A stretch of 64,000 bases of DNA, from contig CM018052.1 of NCBI GenBank assembly GCA_008638375.1, positions 421,001 to 485,000 on the forward strand. The letters run 5' to 3'. The notes beneath the pieces were generated by a model. That model searched no databases and was not told the DNA's origin. It saw nothing but the letters and a program-made list of their open reading frames with translations. A program made the translations under genes and the position numbers. Shown here one piece after another: positions 24,760-38,852 of this stretch (its first letter is position 1; each line of letters starts with the position of its first letter). Source of the DNA: Nyssa sinensis (lineage: Eukaryota; Streptophyta; Magnoliopsida; Cornales; Nyssaceae).

Positions 24760-25610
24760 TCTCCTCGGCAAGATAATAAAAGATCAATTCAAAATGTATT
24801 GTAACATGGAGACGTGTAGCCTTACCTATGGATCCTTCACCTCTCCCTCAGCTAGGCGGTGTGGAATGCATTACTCTCTCCCATTACCCTTTCCCTCCCA
24901 AAGGAACCTCGTCCACTTGGGCAGATGTGCAGCGGTGTGTAGACATCTCCACCCTCCTTGCTATGGTCTGGTTTTTGATCCCATCTATAACGGCCCACTC
25001 CACATGGCACAACACATAATGAAATCCTCAAAATACGTTGGCTCCTCAATATCAAATTTTTTTTTTTTCCAAATCCACCCAAGTGTCGTGATCCACCTCA
25101 ATAATGTAACATAATAATTAAAATAAAGGGAAAAATTATCAATATTCACAAGGACACCTTAAAGCCTCTCACACACTTGCTGACCATCTAACAAATCTCG
25201 ACTTAAGCCATGAACTCACCTACTGATTTATGACTATGGCATTATCCATATATCACCCGTACCGCGATGCAATTTAATAACCCAGTTCCCAGCATTATAA
25301 TCATAAAACTTAAAGCAGTGCACCAAGGTTCAAAAGAGCAAAGTACTAGTTAAACTCTTTTCCAATTTAAAGCATGAACACACATCAATCCTAACTTACA
25401 TGTATTTAAACACACGTACATATAAACATGTTTAAGCATTCTCTTATGCATGCATTAATAGCAGTCAGGCTATATATATAAAATCATAGTGACGGCACTA
25501 TAACAGGTACTAAACTAGCATGCACATCTAGAATCAACAAGCAACATCCAATAGTTAACACATAACCTACCATATAGATGTAAGCATGTAATTTCCAATG
25601 TCCTGATGAG
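24760..25610 (-). other. E2 internal filler replacing pol
   Basis: About 0.85 kb between the PPT block and the gag/protease remnant. It matches no part of E3 pol by eye and shows no recognisable domain. It includes a somewhat GC-richer patch (24830-25010) and AT-rich sequence. Origin unknown. Confidence 0.5.
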
Positions 25611-25611
25611 C

Positions 25612-27102
25612 ATGGTAGAAATGGATGAATGAGATGCGCTACCACCTATCAGTACCCTAACCCATGAACTAAAACAAGGAATGTACCTCGAACCGTAGGA
25701 GGTCCAGAAGTAGATGCCTCAGGTGTGGCTACTGCATAAATGTGACCCTAGGTGGTCTGGTTCTGCCTATCCCCCTCTCTCTGTCCAAGGGCCCTGACGC
25801 TCTGCATCGAGGGTGTAGGCTAAATATGTGGCGCTAGGGATCCGTAGTCTAACTGTGGTAGGGGTAGAAATGTCTGAATGGGCTGATAATGAGGCGGCCT
25901 CTGCGAGTCCTGTGAAGTCTGCCCTTGAGGACAGTTGGCCCTAACATGGCCTGGCTGGTGGCAAGTGTAGCAAATCTATGGAGCCCTCCAGGCCTGACTC
26001 TGTGCTGGCAGTGGGAATGACCCCTGACTAGATCCGGCCCCCTGTACTAGGCTGGGGTCTATCAGAGGGCAATCGGCCCTCTTGTGGCCAGGCTATCCAC
26101 ACATATAACATGAAGAAGATCTCTGCGATCCCCCTCCTCTAGAAGTGGCTGGCAGGACAGGTCGGGGAGCTAATGACTGGAGGGGTCCCGGCGGTGTCTG
26201 TGTAGAAGAAGTACTAGCTCGGTACCCCTTCTGCGGTCTATAAGTCAGGGCAGGTAAAGGGGTCTATGCTGGGGGTGTCCTACCCTGGGCCCGGGACTCT
26301 CTAATCTCTCTGAGGTCGGCCAACTCTCTCTCAACTATGGTGGCCCTGATCACTGCCTCCTCATAAGTCTCTATAATGTGTCCTGCCAACTTTTCTCTGA
26401 TAGAGGTTTTTATCCCTTTGAGAAAATGGTAAACCCTCAACTCCTCCTCTCCAATGATATATGGGGCAAACCTCTCCAATGCAGTGAAACGGGACTCGTA
26501 CTGGGTCACTGTCATGCCCTTTGGGGAAGTGCCTCAAACTCTTCCCTGAATCCAACCCTGGCAGCCGCTGGGAAATAGTGGTCATTGAACATGGCCACAA
26601 ATGCGTCCCATCCCTCACCAAACCTATCGATCCTGTCGGCAGCCAATTGCTACTACTGGCTGGCCAGGTCCGTAAATTGGAATGTAGCACACCTGATCCG
26701 TAGGTATGGCTCGACTATCCCCTGTGAGTCGAGGATCCTGGTAATCTGTCTCAGCCACTCCTCAGTGACCAACGGATCAGGCTGTCTGGCAAATGTGGAA
26801 GGCCTTATCCTCTAGAACACCTTTATCATGAAGTTATCCCGTGTCTCCCCACTAGTAGGTCTCACCTCCTGTATAGCACGAAGGCACTCTTGTAGAAGGG
26901 CCGCCATATCTCTAGCACCGACGGTCTGCTCCACCTCCTCTACTGGAGCAAGTGTAGGAGCAGGAGCAAGAGCAGCAGTCTACTCTGCTATGTCATGAGG
27001 AGGAGCAGCAGCTCTGGGTCTGCCATGTCGGGGCTAAGCAGTAGCCCTAGGTCTACCCCGCCTAGGTGGTCCAGCTCTCGCAAGAGTTCATCTCGGTGAC
27101 AT
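25612..27102 (-). pseudogene. E2 gag (decayed), with the first codons of protease
   Basis: Start codon at 27102-27100 (minus). The Arg/Pro-rich N-terminus, the retrotransposon gag domain (RQPDPLV.EEWLRQI, then the RFGEGWDAFVAMFNDHYFP block) and two CCHC zinc knuckles (CYMCG...GH....C and CYTCHQPGHVRANC) closely match E3 gag. There are several in-frame stops (for example the fifth codon) and a frameshift near 26530, after which the frame opens again with MTVTQYESRF. The protease active-site block [10 protein letters not shown] is present only as a damaged LIGGSASHSF, and homology stops there. Gag would form the virus-like particle; this copy cannot encode a full product. Confidence 0.88.
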
Positions 27103-30100
27103 GAGCCTACAAGTCCAGGGAAAAGATATTAACACTGTAACACCCCGATCCTGTATAATTAATAATTAAATATTAATTATTAATTAATACCGGCTCAGAG
27201 AATAATTAAGGGAAATTAACCCTAATCTCCTGATGGTCAAGATAGACCGATAAAACAATTAAAACATGTTCGAGAATAGGGTACAATACCCGAACCTAAC
27301 TACCAATTAATTAGGTGAAATAATGTCAATTTAACACTGACGGAATTCGAATTAATTAACCACGAAAATTCCGAATGACTAATAAATGACACGGAACCTC
27401 TGACACTGTAGATAACTGAAATATGAAACTCTCGGAACAAACCGCATCGAAAAAGGAGTTACGGAATGAAAGTTATGAGGCAAACATCAGAAACTGAATT
27501 AATGTGCAGCCAAACAGGGCCTTAGCCCAAAATGTGGAAAAATGGCCAAATTGGTGGTCAAGGGGAATTGAACCCTTGACCTATGGAGGGAAAGAATTTT
27601 ATCCAAAAAACTTATCAGTTGGGCTACCCAGACCTTTGTGCCTATATACACAACTTAATTGTATATATCTCTGAATTGCCCCAAGCTGCCACCCAAATTG
27701 ACCAATGGCAACCCATGCAAACCCCACATGATGGAATTACATCACCCTACATCACTCTCTGATTATCCAGTCCCCTCATGGCTGAACATACTTATAGAAA
27801 TATATGTATAAGTGTCTATACATGTGAGAGATAATGTTGGGGGATTCTCTTGGATCAAAAAGGAGTGTTGGAGATAGAGAGAGGAACTGGTCTCGAAGTG
27901 GAACTGAAGGAAAGCAGAAATGGAGGAAAGAGAGTTCTGGAGAAAACTCACTGTACAGGTAAGTTTGTGAGTCAATTCTGTTTAACTCATTTTGATTTAA
28001 ATGCATGCAAATACAGAATTCCAATCTACATATTATAAGCTTCTGATTGCAACAAAAATGAATGAAAACCCTTTGAAGTCAACCGAGAAATTCGAAATGC
28101 AAATTGAATAAAATGTTGTAGCAGTTCTGAATTAGGTTAAACCAAACCTAAATTGGTGTCTTGGGTCTTAAACTATACATCCTAAGGATCCCAAAACCAC
28201 CAACCCGCGACCCTAAAACCCCATGCAACCCCTCTAACACGTCGGTTGCAAGTTCGGTCTTCAAATGCCATTTTTGGTTAGAGTGTTTTAAACTGATTTT
28301 ATTGAACGGGGGATGAACCTACATGTCATAGGGATCACGTAGCAACAAACCGTGTTGAAAACGGTTGAGAAATGAGCAGGTATTGTTGACTTGCAGGTTC
28401 GGTTATCGTGGCTTATTCCCACCCTTTTAGTTGATCTCTTTTTGATTTATGGATGCCAAAATGTTGGCATGGCTTCCAGAGACCGGTTGGGATCAAAACA
28501 GGTTGAAAAGCGTGGCCAGAAAGCCACGAAATTGAGAAATTGTAAACCTGCAAATTAGGGCAAACGGGGGGAAGAAATGGGGAAGACGGAGTTGACTCGG
28601 CTGAGTTGACCGAGTCATGCTGAGTTAGCCCAGTCGACGTGGACACATGTCGACATGTGAGCGCGCCACGGCTTAATTGAAACTACACCGTTTTGCTGTT
28701 AACTGATTTGTTTTAAAATTGATTCGGCCTGTTTGGTCTCTGGAATAAGAAATTGAAATCAAAATTTTGGGCATAACCTGAACGTGGATAAGGGTACAAT
28801 TGGGGTTAACTAGAATATTTAATTCCGGTTTTCCAAAGGGACAGTGAACCGGTTGGTTCACAGTATATTTGGACCGGTTCAACCAGTGAACCCTAAAACC
28901 AAAGGGTTTGAACCCCTAAATTATGTAATTACAATTTTTGACCCCTAAAGTTCCTAAAATTACGGATTTACCCCTACTATTTGACAGAATTGCATAGTGG
29001 CCCAGACTTTTGAAAGTTTATACATTTAAGCCCTGAATAAATTAATTAAATAATAAAATAATTATTTTATTAAATAGGTAAAATTACAATTTTACCCCTG
29101 GACATTAAATATGTCAAACAGAGTCCAAATTAAGTAAATAAATAGTGTATTTTCACTATTTCAAGCATTCTGGACTCAATGGTACAGTCCGATTTTGGAA
29201 ATACAGTCCTGAAAAATACAGACCCGTAAGTGATAAATGACCGAACTACCCCTGATGGTACCCAGACCCAAATAAAAATATCAGATAGCCTATTTTGACT
29301 ATCTCGGGCATTCTGAACTCAACGATGAGGTCCGTTTAACGAACTGAGGTCCCGAAAAATACAGACACGTAGGTGTAAATGACTGAATTGCCCTTAATGA
29401 TACCTAGGGCCGATTAAACATAACAGACAGTCCAATTTCACTATGTTGGATGCTTTGGACCCAATGGTGAGGTCCATTTTATGAACTGACGTGCCGAAAA
29501 ATACGACACACGAAATTACCAAATTACCCCTGATATTGTACGAGACCTAAACAAAGTCCGATTGGGACGAAACTGATACCGGTAGGAGCCCAGACACTGG
29601 TGAGACTGTATACTTGATTAGGTGACGAATCGGGGTCAGAATTACACAAAACGTAAAATGACCAAAATACCCTTGAGCACTGTAAATGCAAAGTAGAGGT
29701 CGAGTAAAGGTCAAACTAATCTGATAAATTATCATAGGGATAATTATGAACACTGAAGGGCTAAATAAGACTCCGAGACAGTCAACACGTAAAACGAGAA
29801 ATGACCGATGTGTCCCGACGATCTAAAGCAGATACCAAATGAAGTCCAAGGGACTTACAAATTTATACATGAGATATATGGGACGTTCTGAGGACCATGA
29901 TAGGGTCCGGGGCAAAAATGACAAAATTACCATTTTGCCCCTAAGACTAAATAAGAACCTAACTGATACCGATTGGAGTCCAAAGGACGTAGAACTTTGT
30001 ACTTAAGATAAAAAGACTATTCCGAAGACCACGACGGGGTCCGGGACAAAAATAGTAAAATTACCATTTTGCCCCTAAGGTTGAATGAGTGCCTGACTGA

Positions 30101-30375
30101 TAACAATTGAAGTCTAAATGACTTAGGATATAATCCTAATAACTGCTAAGCCTAATTAAAGAATGAAATAGCCTCGGGTGAGACCCAATGGAAGGGCGAT
30201 AGGCTACTAGGCTGTCTTAGGTAATCTGATAGATGCCTAAGATGACGAATGAGACCTGAATGGATGAGTTCTGATCTGTCTATGATTGATGATTATTGTT
30301 CAGGATATACATGGAGATGCCTGACGTACCTGGAGGTTATCGGATTATTTATGCAAGGAAATAAGCGTAAAGTTT

Positions 30376-31680
30376 GTGAGTAACTTCTGACACTGTTTTG
30401 ATACTGTCCCTTGATTTACTGATCTGTTTTGAATGCAATTATTTAAGTGCAATTATTTAAATGCATGCTTTCCGTACTATATCACTTATGACATGGTTTT
30501 AGTCTTTTTAAATAATTGACTATATTCCTGATCCCTGTGCTAGCATCCCGTACTGTTTTGCCCGTTTTGAACAGTTGAGATAAAATGGATATATTGAACC
30601 ATTATTTCTGAAACGATTAAATAAACCATGTGATATAGGCAAAGAACAACATTTTGTTGTATCGTACCGTTTTGTATAGTATACTGTCTGAATGCTATAT
30701 TGTTCAAATGTATGTACTTATTGTACACCCTTCGTACCACATTCCACGTGATGTGCTTGTGTCCTTCGAATTAGGAATTCCGTTCAGTCCTGTTATGTGC
30801 TGTCCGTTAATGATATGTCTGCCTCGGTTGTTATGTTCCGTCCGGTTCTGACATGTTCCGTCCGTTGATGATCTGTCTGTCTTGATTGATATATGGTCCA
30901 GTTCCGTTATGATTTGTCCGTTGATGATATGTCTTTGCTTTGACTAATGTTTTGTTCCGTTCGATTCTGCTATATTCCGTTCATTGATAATGTGTCTGCC
31001 TTGATTGATATATGGTCCAGTTCCGTTGTGTACTGTCCGTTGATGATACGTCTGTCTTGATTGAAACATTGTTCAGTCCAGTTATGATTAGTTCCGACAG
31101 TGATGTGTCCCTGACTTGATTGTTATATTGTTTCTACCCAGTTCTGTTATGTTGTGTCCTGTTCATGATTGCCTGTGTCTTGATTAGTGTATTGTTTCTG
31201 TTTAGTTCCGTTATAATTTTATCCGTTCGCGATATGCCTTTGCTTGACTGATGTATTGTTACCGTTCGATTCCGTTATATTCTGTCCGTTAATGTTATGT
31301 CTGCCTCGATTGATATGTTCCGTCCGGTTCCGACATGTTCCGTCCGTTGATGATCTGTCTGTCTTGATTGATATATGGTCCAGTTCCGTTATGATTCGTT
31401 CCGTTAATGAAGAGTCTGTGTCTTGACCGATATATTAGCAATAGTTATTGTTTTGACCGATTGGTTATGTCATGTTCCGATCCGTTTGTATTGTTTATTC
31501 GATTCTGTTTTATTGTACTAGACTGCTTATGAAATGGATTTATAAAAATAGTTATTTTTGAAATGACTAAATTATCCATGTGCCTTGGAAGCACAAAACT
31601 GGTTTTGAAACCCATGATAGGGAACCTGTGTTACTCACTGGGCTTATTTAAGCTCACCCCATTATTCTGACATTTTTCAG
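30376..31680 (+). other. Probable leader intron of LTR A2
   Basis: GTGAGT donor (GT 30376-30377) and TTTTTCAG acceptor (AG 31679-31680), with the same TGGGCTT/AAGCTCA hairpin as A1. The short upstream frame seen in A1 is shifted here by one extra A (near 30360), so that frame is not conserved. Confidence 0.5.
30765..31500 (+). repeat. Tandem repeat array in LTR A2
   Basis: Same unit type as 7540-8440 ('ttccgttatgat', 'gatctgtctgtcttgattgatatat'), with fewer units. Confidence 0.85.
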
Positions 31681-32176
31681 GAATTACCTCCATTGGATTA
31701 GAAGGTACTATGACATGACGTGAATAGGCCAAGTGGCATCGCAAGTAAGGATCTGACGGCACTGAATTGTAGAGATTGGTTTATGGTGGATTGAACCTGG
31801 TTATTCCGGTGAGTGGTATGTTATGACTGACTTGACTGATATATACTAGATAGACATGGCTCATGGAACTAATGGTACTCTAGAGATAGTAGATCTGCTC
31901 TGTTGTTATATGCTTGATTTTAGATATACTCTGAGATTAGAATTGTTGACTGACTGGATTTAGTCTTGCTCTGTGATACATATACTTATGATGGATAAGT
32001 GAGTTGCATTCCCGTGACACAAAGAAAAAGTTTTAAATTTCGCTGCATCTGACCCTACAGTTGGAGTGCAATTCGTCGGAAAGTTCAGAATTTGCCTTTG
32101 GTTGGTCGCGTCGCGACTGACTGGCAGTCACGTCCTCGACATCCGCGTAGGGTGGGGTTCGGGATGTGACAAACAC

Positions 32177-32380
32177 CTTCTTTCACATATTATACATAGG
32201 CATTTAGACGAATACTAAACATGTACTTGTCAACAACTTACACTTCACCAGTAACAAACATAACATGTTATGACACTTGCCTAAACAACACCTACATAAC
32301 TAACGTCAACCATCCCCACCTGTTGGTTACACTAAACAATCAACACTGAGTTCTAACATAGTCTTTCGCAAGGAAGGGAT
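32177..32380 (-). other. E2 leader, segment between two solo LTRs
   Basis: Non-coding E2 5' leader between A2 and the next solo LTR. Further leader pieces are 35498-36082 and 47658-47881. No gene is seen in any of them. Confidence 0.75.
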
Positions 32381-32942
32381 TGTAATACCCTGACCCGGGA
32401 TACGACACGAATACCGAGGCAAGTCGACTGAATGGTGTAATGTGAGTAGGTTGCTTAGTATACCTAGTGTCGGGCAATACCCGAGCAACCCAGAACCTTA
32501 CCTCGAAAAGCATGCATGCACATAAACCCATGCATTCATACGTACATACATATGCATAATTCACAAAATATTAGTGTATGTAGACGTGACTAAAAATACA
32601 GTTATATGTATATATATGGTTATAAATACATGTATAAAATATGTATCTTATATGTGTACATACGTGTATAATGTAATGTATTGTATACATATGTATATAA
32701 ATACAAGTAATTAAATTAAATAAAGAAAATGAAAAGGGGAGGAAAGTGGCAGTATGTCACTGTGTGTTGTGTGTTGTGTGTCGGTTGGAGAGTGTGTGTG
32801 TGTTATGTGTGTAAACATATATATATATATATACACACACACAAATATCTTGAGGGAATTGAATGCAAAGCTGCATTCTTAGAAAAGAGAAAAAGGGAAA
32901 TTGAATGAGAGCAAAAAAAGGAGTCAAGGAAGGTTGCAAGTT

Positions 32943-32976
<34 letters not shown>

Positions 32977-35492
32977 AAGAAGTCGGTTGGTTTGTGTGTA
33001 TATATGTGCGTTGAGATAGAAAAGAAAACAGAAGGAAATAATTGAAGAGGGGAGATTTAGAAGTGGAACAGAAGAGAGAAGAGGAAGCCTACACCAGGAA
33101 ATCTGAAATTTCAAGGTAAGTGGGTTTGTTCTGTTTTTAATTTTATAGCATGATTTGTTTAGTTTAAAGCATAGGGTTTTATAAAGCATGAAATAAGGAA
33201 TCTAATGCAAGAAAAATCAAAGAAAATGGTTGAGAATTTAAAGAGAAAAATGGAGTTGCAGGTTTTAGAGAAATAATCGGGTCTTTATATTGCATGTGTT
33301 AAATTTAGATTTTTCAATGAGAAATTATTGATATAAAGTGCAGAAAGAAAATAGAGAAAGAATTAGAGTAAAACAGTGAGCAAATCAGAACAAAATCTAA
33401 AGATTTTCAAACCACCATGGTTTCGGGTTTGTGTAATTTCGTAGAGATTTAGAGCATCAAATTAAAAACTAAGCTTAGAAATAAGATCTACATTAAATTT
33501 AGATCAAGAAGGCATTTAAAAAGGGTTGAAAAATGACCAAAATCCGGTCGCCGTCGTCGGAGAAGAAGACTGTTCACCACTGGAACCCTACCGGAGTAAT
33601 GGGGAAGATGACCGGATTATTGAGGGGCATATCGAGTTAAAATTAATAGGATCTGGGTGTGGATCCGGGTCAGGACCCAACCGAATTAGATACAGGTAAA
33701 TGAAACGGCACAGTTTTGTTAAGTTTAAAAGATTTTTCAAATTGAATTGGGACTGTTTGGTTCCTAGTGTAAGCAATTAAAATTTAAATTGATTTGGGAA
33801 TAGGGATATCCTATTCCAATTTTGAAGCCTAACCACTGCTTGGTTATCCCTATTTAGAATAGGATTTTTAGAAATTACAATTTGACCCAGAAAGTTACAA
33901 AAATTACAAACTGACCCCCCCAACTGTTAATAATTGTGATTTGACCCCCAGAATAAAATATTAATTAAATATTAATATATTTAATTAATTTAAAATAATA
34001 AAAAAATTACGAAAATACCCCTAAGTCAAAAAGTAGTCAAACGGGCTCAGATTAAAATAAATGAATAGTAAATTTTTATTATTTTGAGCATTCCGGACTC
34101 AACAGTGGAGTCCGATTTGTGAAAAGAGGTCTTGAAAAGCGAAAACCCGTAAAATTGCAAAATGACCATTTTGCCCTTTTTAGTACAGAAGTCCAAATTG
34201 AATTTCGCGAAAGCCTAAATCGACTTTCTTCGGCATTCTGGACTCAATGGTAGAGTCTAAACTAATAATAGAGATACTTATGATAACAAGGCATAAAATT
34301 TGATGAATAGCATTAATCCTAAGACAAATCTATTGATATATAGGGAACTTGAAAGGGAAGGCAAACTCACGGGATACTGATCTTGGATCATGAAATGGAG
34401 GTAAGTAAAATCTGATCTCTATACGTGACAAAGACCTCGTTGTGTTATGCATGTGTTGACTGTTATTGCTGTATTGTGTTATGCCATCAAATGTTACTAA
34501 ATTACATTGATGCCTGTTCTAGTTCGTAAAAATTATTGAATCAAATGCTATATCTTGAGCATGTGATTATTATATTGTTGGATTATGATGCCTGAATATT
34601 GCATCGTCATATGTTATACTCTGGACGAGAGTTACGATCATTTCATACATCAGTAAATAACTACAATCCACTATTGTTATGGGAAGTAGGTCGGGTCTAC
34701 ATGAGCAAGTCAAACGAAAGTTTCTGATTGCAAAAGGGTATGGCCGAATCCTACTAATAGGTGTAGGCTGGGTATGCATGAGCAAGTTAGGTGGTGAAAC
34801 CTGGTTACAAAAGGGTATGCCGAGTCCTACGTATATATATATTAGATCACGGTAATCATTTTACACATCATTGCATTCACTGGAAAAATCATCATCATTG
34901 GTTAGCATCATCATTGGTATCAACATTAGCATCATCACTGGCATTATCGTGGAACGTGACTTACTGTTGTTGATATCGTGTTTACTTAAATGGATATCAT
35001 GTTGTTATAACTATGTAATTAGTTGGGTGAACCTCTTATTGTTGACCTGTCCTTGATAGAGTAAAGGACTACTTATTGAGTTTTCATAACTCATCAGATA
35101 CTACACAATATTTTGCAGGTAACGACACCCCACCTTGAAGTAGGGATTGAAATTCCAAATAGGCGTAGGGTGGTTGTAGATGATGTACTGCAAGGATATT
35201 TTTGATAGTAAAGGATAGTGCTTGTCCTATGTTCTCCCATCACTCCGCGTCCTAGGGATAATTATGTTCGGAAATTTTTGGGTCTGTAAAACTATATGAA
35301 CTTTAGTGTTATAAATGAATGAAAATTTTACTCAAGTCTTCCGCTGCATATTTAAATTCTGATTGCATGTTAACAACTTACCTATAAATGTTGACTTAAG
35401 GTAAAAAGGAAAACATCGGGTTTGGCCGTCGGGTAGGGTCGGATCGGAGTCGCGATGCCAGATCCGCATAGGGTGGATTTCGGGTCGTGACA
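32381..35492 (+). mobile_element. Solo LTR (family B, 3112 bp)
   Basis: Starts TGTAATACCCTGACCCGGG, ends CGGGTCGTGACA, and has a perfect TSD GGGAT (32376-32380 and 35493-35497). Microsatellites near the start (AT, GT/CA, GA runs at 32580-32990), modules at 34010-34260, donor GTAAGT (34401), hairpin TGAGTT-TTCAT-AACTCA (35077-35093), acceptor TTTTGCAG (35117-35118), and CTTCCGCTG (about 35339) near the 3' end. Confidence 0.93.
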
Positions 35493-35497
35493 GGGAT

Positions 35498-36082
35498 TCA
35501 TTTAAACAAATACTGTATACTCACACTCTAGTCATGCTAGTGTTCAACTAGCCCACCAATACTCGACCCTAAGTGAATGCTATCCAAAATGATACATCTC
35601 CCCACAAGGAGTTTAACACAATAATATCTTTATATCCGCTATCCAGTCCATACACAAAAATCTCCACAAGTTTGAATTCTTATTTTAGCATTTTAAGATC
35701 TTATGTGTCTTTTAAATTTATAGTTTACTGCCTTATTAAATTTTTTTTCATTTAAAATTTTATAATTCTTTCATTATTTCTTACTTTTATAGCTAGGTGA
35801 TAACCCTTCATGGATCACAACTCCTTTTGTTACTGGCTGGTGGGGCGCCATCCACCAGTTGTAACGCAAGACTTGAGACCAATCCAGTCTGTATAAATAT
35901 CATAGTCATAGTACTATAATCCACGATTATCAGGTACTAACCTAGTATACACGTATATATATGAGGACACAATCAACCAGGTAGGTAACTAGGTCCCCAG
36001 TCTGTCTCATAAATAACTAAGCATACCATCTATCGTATAGATAACTAAGTGGGCAACCTATGTCTCAAATAACTAGGCATAC
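35498..36082 (-). other. E2 leader, middle segment
   Basis: AT-rich leader between a solo LTR and element E3. No coding signal. Its last five bases CATAC (36078-36082) are the left TSD of E3. Confidence 0.75.
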
Positions 36083-38798
36083 TGTCACGCCCCGAATTCC
36101 AGCAAACCCGAGGCGCGAGTAACGAGACAAAAAGAAATAAAATAAAAAAGAAATAAAGGACAATTAAGGACAATCACATACATTCCATACACTGTTCTGA
36201 TACATTGCATAGGGTCTGGTCCATTAGTTCACGACATACAAAAATAAGAAATAACCTCGAGCTTATGCCCTTGTACAATATTAAGTGCGCCCCTTGGGCC
36301 AAACATAATCCATAATCAAATCATCTCTATGTCTCGCACAGCTGGAGCGTCATCTGAAATGTTTGTCCCACGAATGGGTCAGCTCAACTGCTGGTACAAT
36401 ATAATGCTAATGCAAGAAACAAAATTAAGGGGCGTGGCATGTGCAAGTGTACAATTATTTCTACATGGCATTCAATATCATTATGGCAGTACATGAACAG
36501 TATGCAGTATATAAGCAGTATGCGTGACACACCCATGCAACTTTATGCCACCATGTCTCGTCTTACGGTCCTTCCCTGATAGCCCGAATACTAATATATG
36601 TCTCGCTTCACGGTCCGGAACCCGTCAGGCATGCGAGTACCTAATGGCTGATTTTGGATTTTTCACTACCGGATCTGCACCCTCATAATGCACAGCACCA
36701 CATGCTCAACTCACACCATGCCCAAGGAATCACACTATACCAATATGCTCTGATTCATTCATGCCACAATGTAATCTCAATGATGCATCTCATTCACACA
36801 TGAAGCATGCTTTCAATCACATATTTCATAGTCTCAACAGTTCTCAAAGAATATAATCCACGCACACTATACTAATACATGTGATATACACATAATCATT
36901 ATTCACATTATCACCCGACTTTCAGCAAGATAACATGAAGCACATAAGCATGTGAACAATCAAACAAACATGTGAATCATCAAGTCAACAGAGCAAGTAT
37001 TCCTAAACTCAATTCTATTTCTTACTTAGCACAATATATCGTACCTAGTGAGTTAGTCTCAACTCAAAAAAATGTACTCGTAAGGTAGCGGAACTAGCAG
37101 TAGAATGCAGAAGGTTAGATCACCTTCTCCTTGCCCTTCCATGTCCCTAAAATCATAACATGTGACTCAGTCCATTTGTTACTTGAATTATGCTATTCAA
37201 CAAATTTTATGTCTTCATTTTATAAGTTTTTATTTTGCTAAATTAAACCCTACAATTGAGTCCAGAACGTCCAAGAAAATAAGTTTAGGTTTTCGTGGAA
37301 TTCAATTCGGACATATGAGCTAAAAAGGGCAAAACAGTCATTTTTCACTTTTCACTGGTCCTTACATCTCGAGACTTCTTTTCATAAATTGGACTTCATA
37401 GTTGAGTCCGGAATGGTCAAAATAATAAAGTTTCACTATTTGCTTACTTAATTTGGAGTTCGTTTGACTGCGTTTCCATTCAAGGGCATTTTGGTAATTT
37501 AAAAGTTACTACGGGTCTTTTATTTTTTGGGACCCCGTCTTGTAAAACGGACCTCACCATTGGCCTCAGAATGGTCGAGATAGTCAAAATACACTAATGA
37601 CTTGTCCCATTTGGACCCTGGATTATTTTAGAATATTTAAATAATTAAAATAATTAATTAATTAATTTAATTAATATTTTATTCTGGTGGGGTCAGATCA
37701 TAATTTCTCAAAAGTTTAGCGGTCAAAGCGTAATTTTTGAAAGTTCTGGGGTCAAACTTAATTTCTAAAAAGTCTAGGGGTAAATTTGTAAATTCTAATT
37801 CTTCTATTCTTAATTTGGTTAACCAAACAGGGGTCAATCCTAAAACAGGGATAGGATATCCCTGTTCCTGTTTCAATTTCAAATTTTAATTTCGTATACC
37901 AGTAGCCAAACAGCCCTTACCCATTTTTAATTTAAAACAGCAGGCCAACACGTGGCAGGGGCGGGTCGCCCAAGCCCGACCCGAACCCGAACCGGACCTG
38001 GACCCGGACCTAACCCGAACACCCCCCTTCTTCCCCATTTTTCCGACGAGGCACCAGTAGGGTTCCGGCGCCGACGACATTTTTTCGGTGAGTTTTTCAT
38101 GGTTTTTGAATGTGGTTCTCTTCGTTTTCTCCCAAGGATTCCATATATAAGTTCGGTTTTGGATTTAAGCCACTAGATTTTCACGAATAGGGGTTCAAAC
38201 ATCTCGGTCAACTCTCCAGCTGACCCTTCTCTTTCATTTTCGTGACTGTTTGGTCACGGTTCAACCTCCATTTTTATCCTAACGTGTTTCTGCACTATGG
38301 AGGAACAATCCCTCCTTCCCAAAACCAAGTTTTTAATCAACATTTCCCAACCACCCGATTATCCAACCCACCTGCAACTCACTTTTTCTATCTTATTTCC
38401 TAACCATTTTAAGTGATTTCTTTTGCAAAATGATCCATTTTTTATACACTATAAGACCCAAGAATTAAATCTAAATAATATGCTAGGAAACAGAAAAATC
38501 AAAAATGAACCACTTACCATTTTTTTTTCTAGGTTTCTCTCTCTAGCCGTGTGTCTCCTTCACCTTCTTGGTTCCAAGCTTGATTCAAGCTCCAAGATCT
38601 CCTTCTCCTTTCCAGAACTCTCTCTCTCGCTCTCTGTCTCTATTTTCTTTCTTTCTTTCCAACCGACCGAGGCATATACACCCACACACATCCACTCTCT
38701 TACGTCACCACCTGCACAGCCACTATTCTTGACCTTTCCTCTCTGTTCAGCCACCCTAGTTTCTCTATAAGGCAGCTTTGCGTTAAATGTAAAGCTGA

Positions 38799-38852
<54 letters not shown>

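Larger units (their letters stand above)
27136..32171 (+). mobile_element. Giant solo LTR (family A, copy A2, 5036 bp)
   Basis: Starts TGTAACACCCCG, ends GGGATGTGACA, and has a perfect TSD AACAC (27131-27135 and 32172-32176). It is inserted in the leader of E2, 34 bases upstream of the gag start. It is colinear with A1 (3623-9095): a promoter-like region with TATA-like runs (27640-27680), modules (29080-30090), donor GTGAGT at 30376, tandem array (30765-31500), hairpin and acceptor (31679-31680). No internal region is present. The two copies differ by substitutions and by indels in the leader part and the tandem array. Confidence 0.93.

Noticed and set aside
24257..24776. Open frames rich in Ile/Tyr/Thr/His over (TA)n and (CA)n
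   Set aside because: They are translations of microsatellites in the LTR promoter region, with no codon bias or domain. Similar frames at 38423-38770, 46836-47294, 32757-33189 and 55890-56189 were dropped for the same reason.
38423..38770. 115-aa plus frame, also at 46836-47294 in the other E3 LTR
   Set aside because: Paired copies of LTR sequence, antisense to the element, Ser/Leu-rich from CT-repeats.
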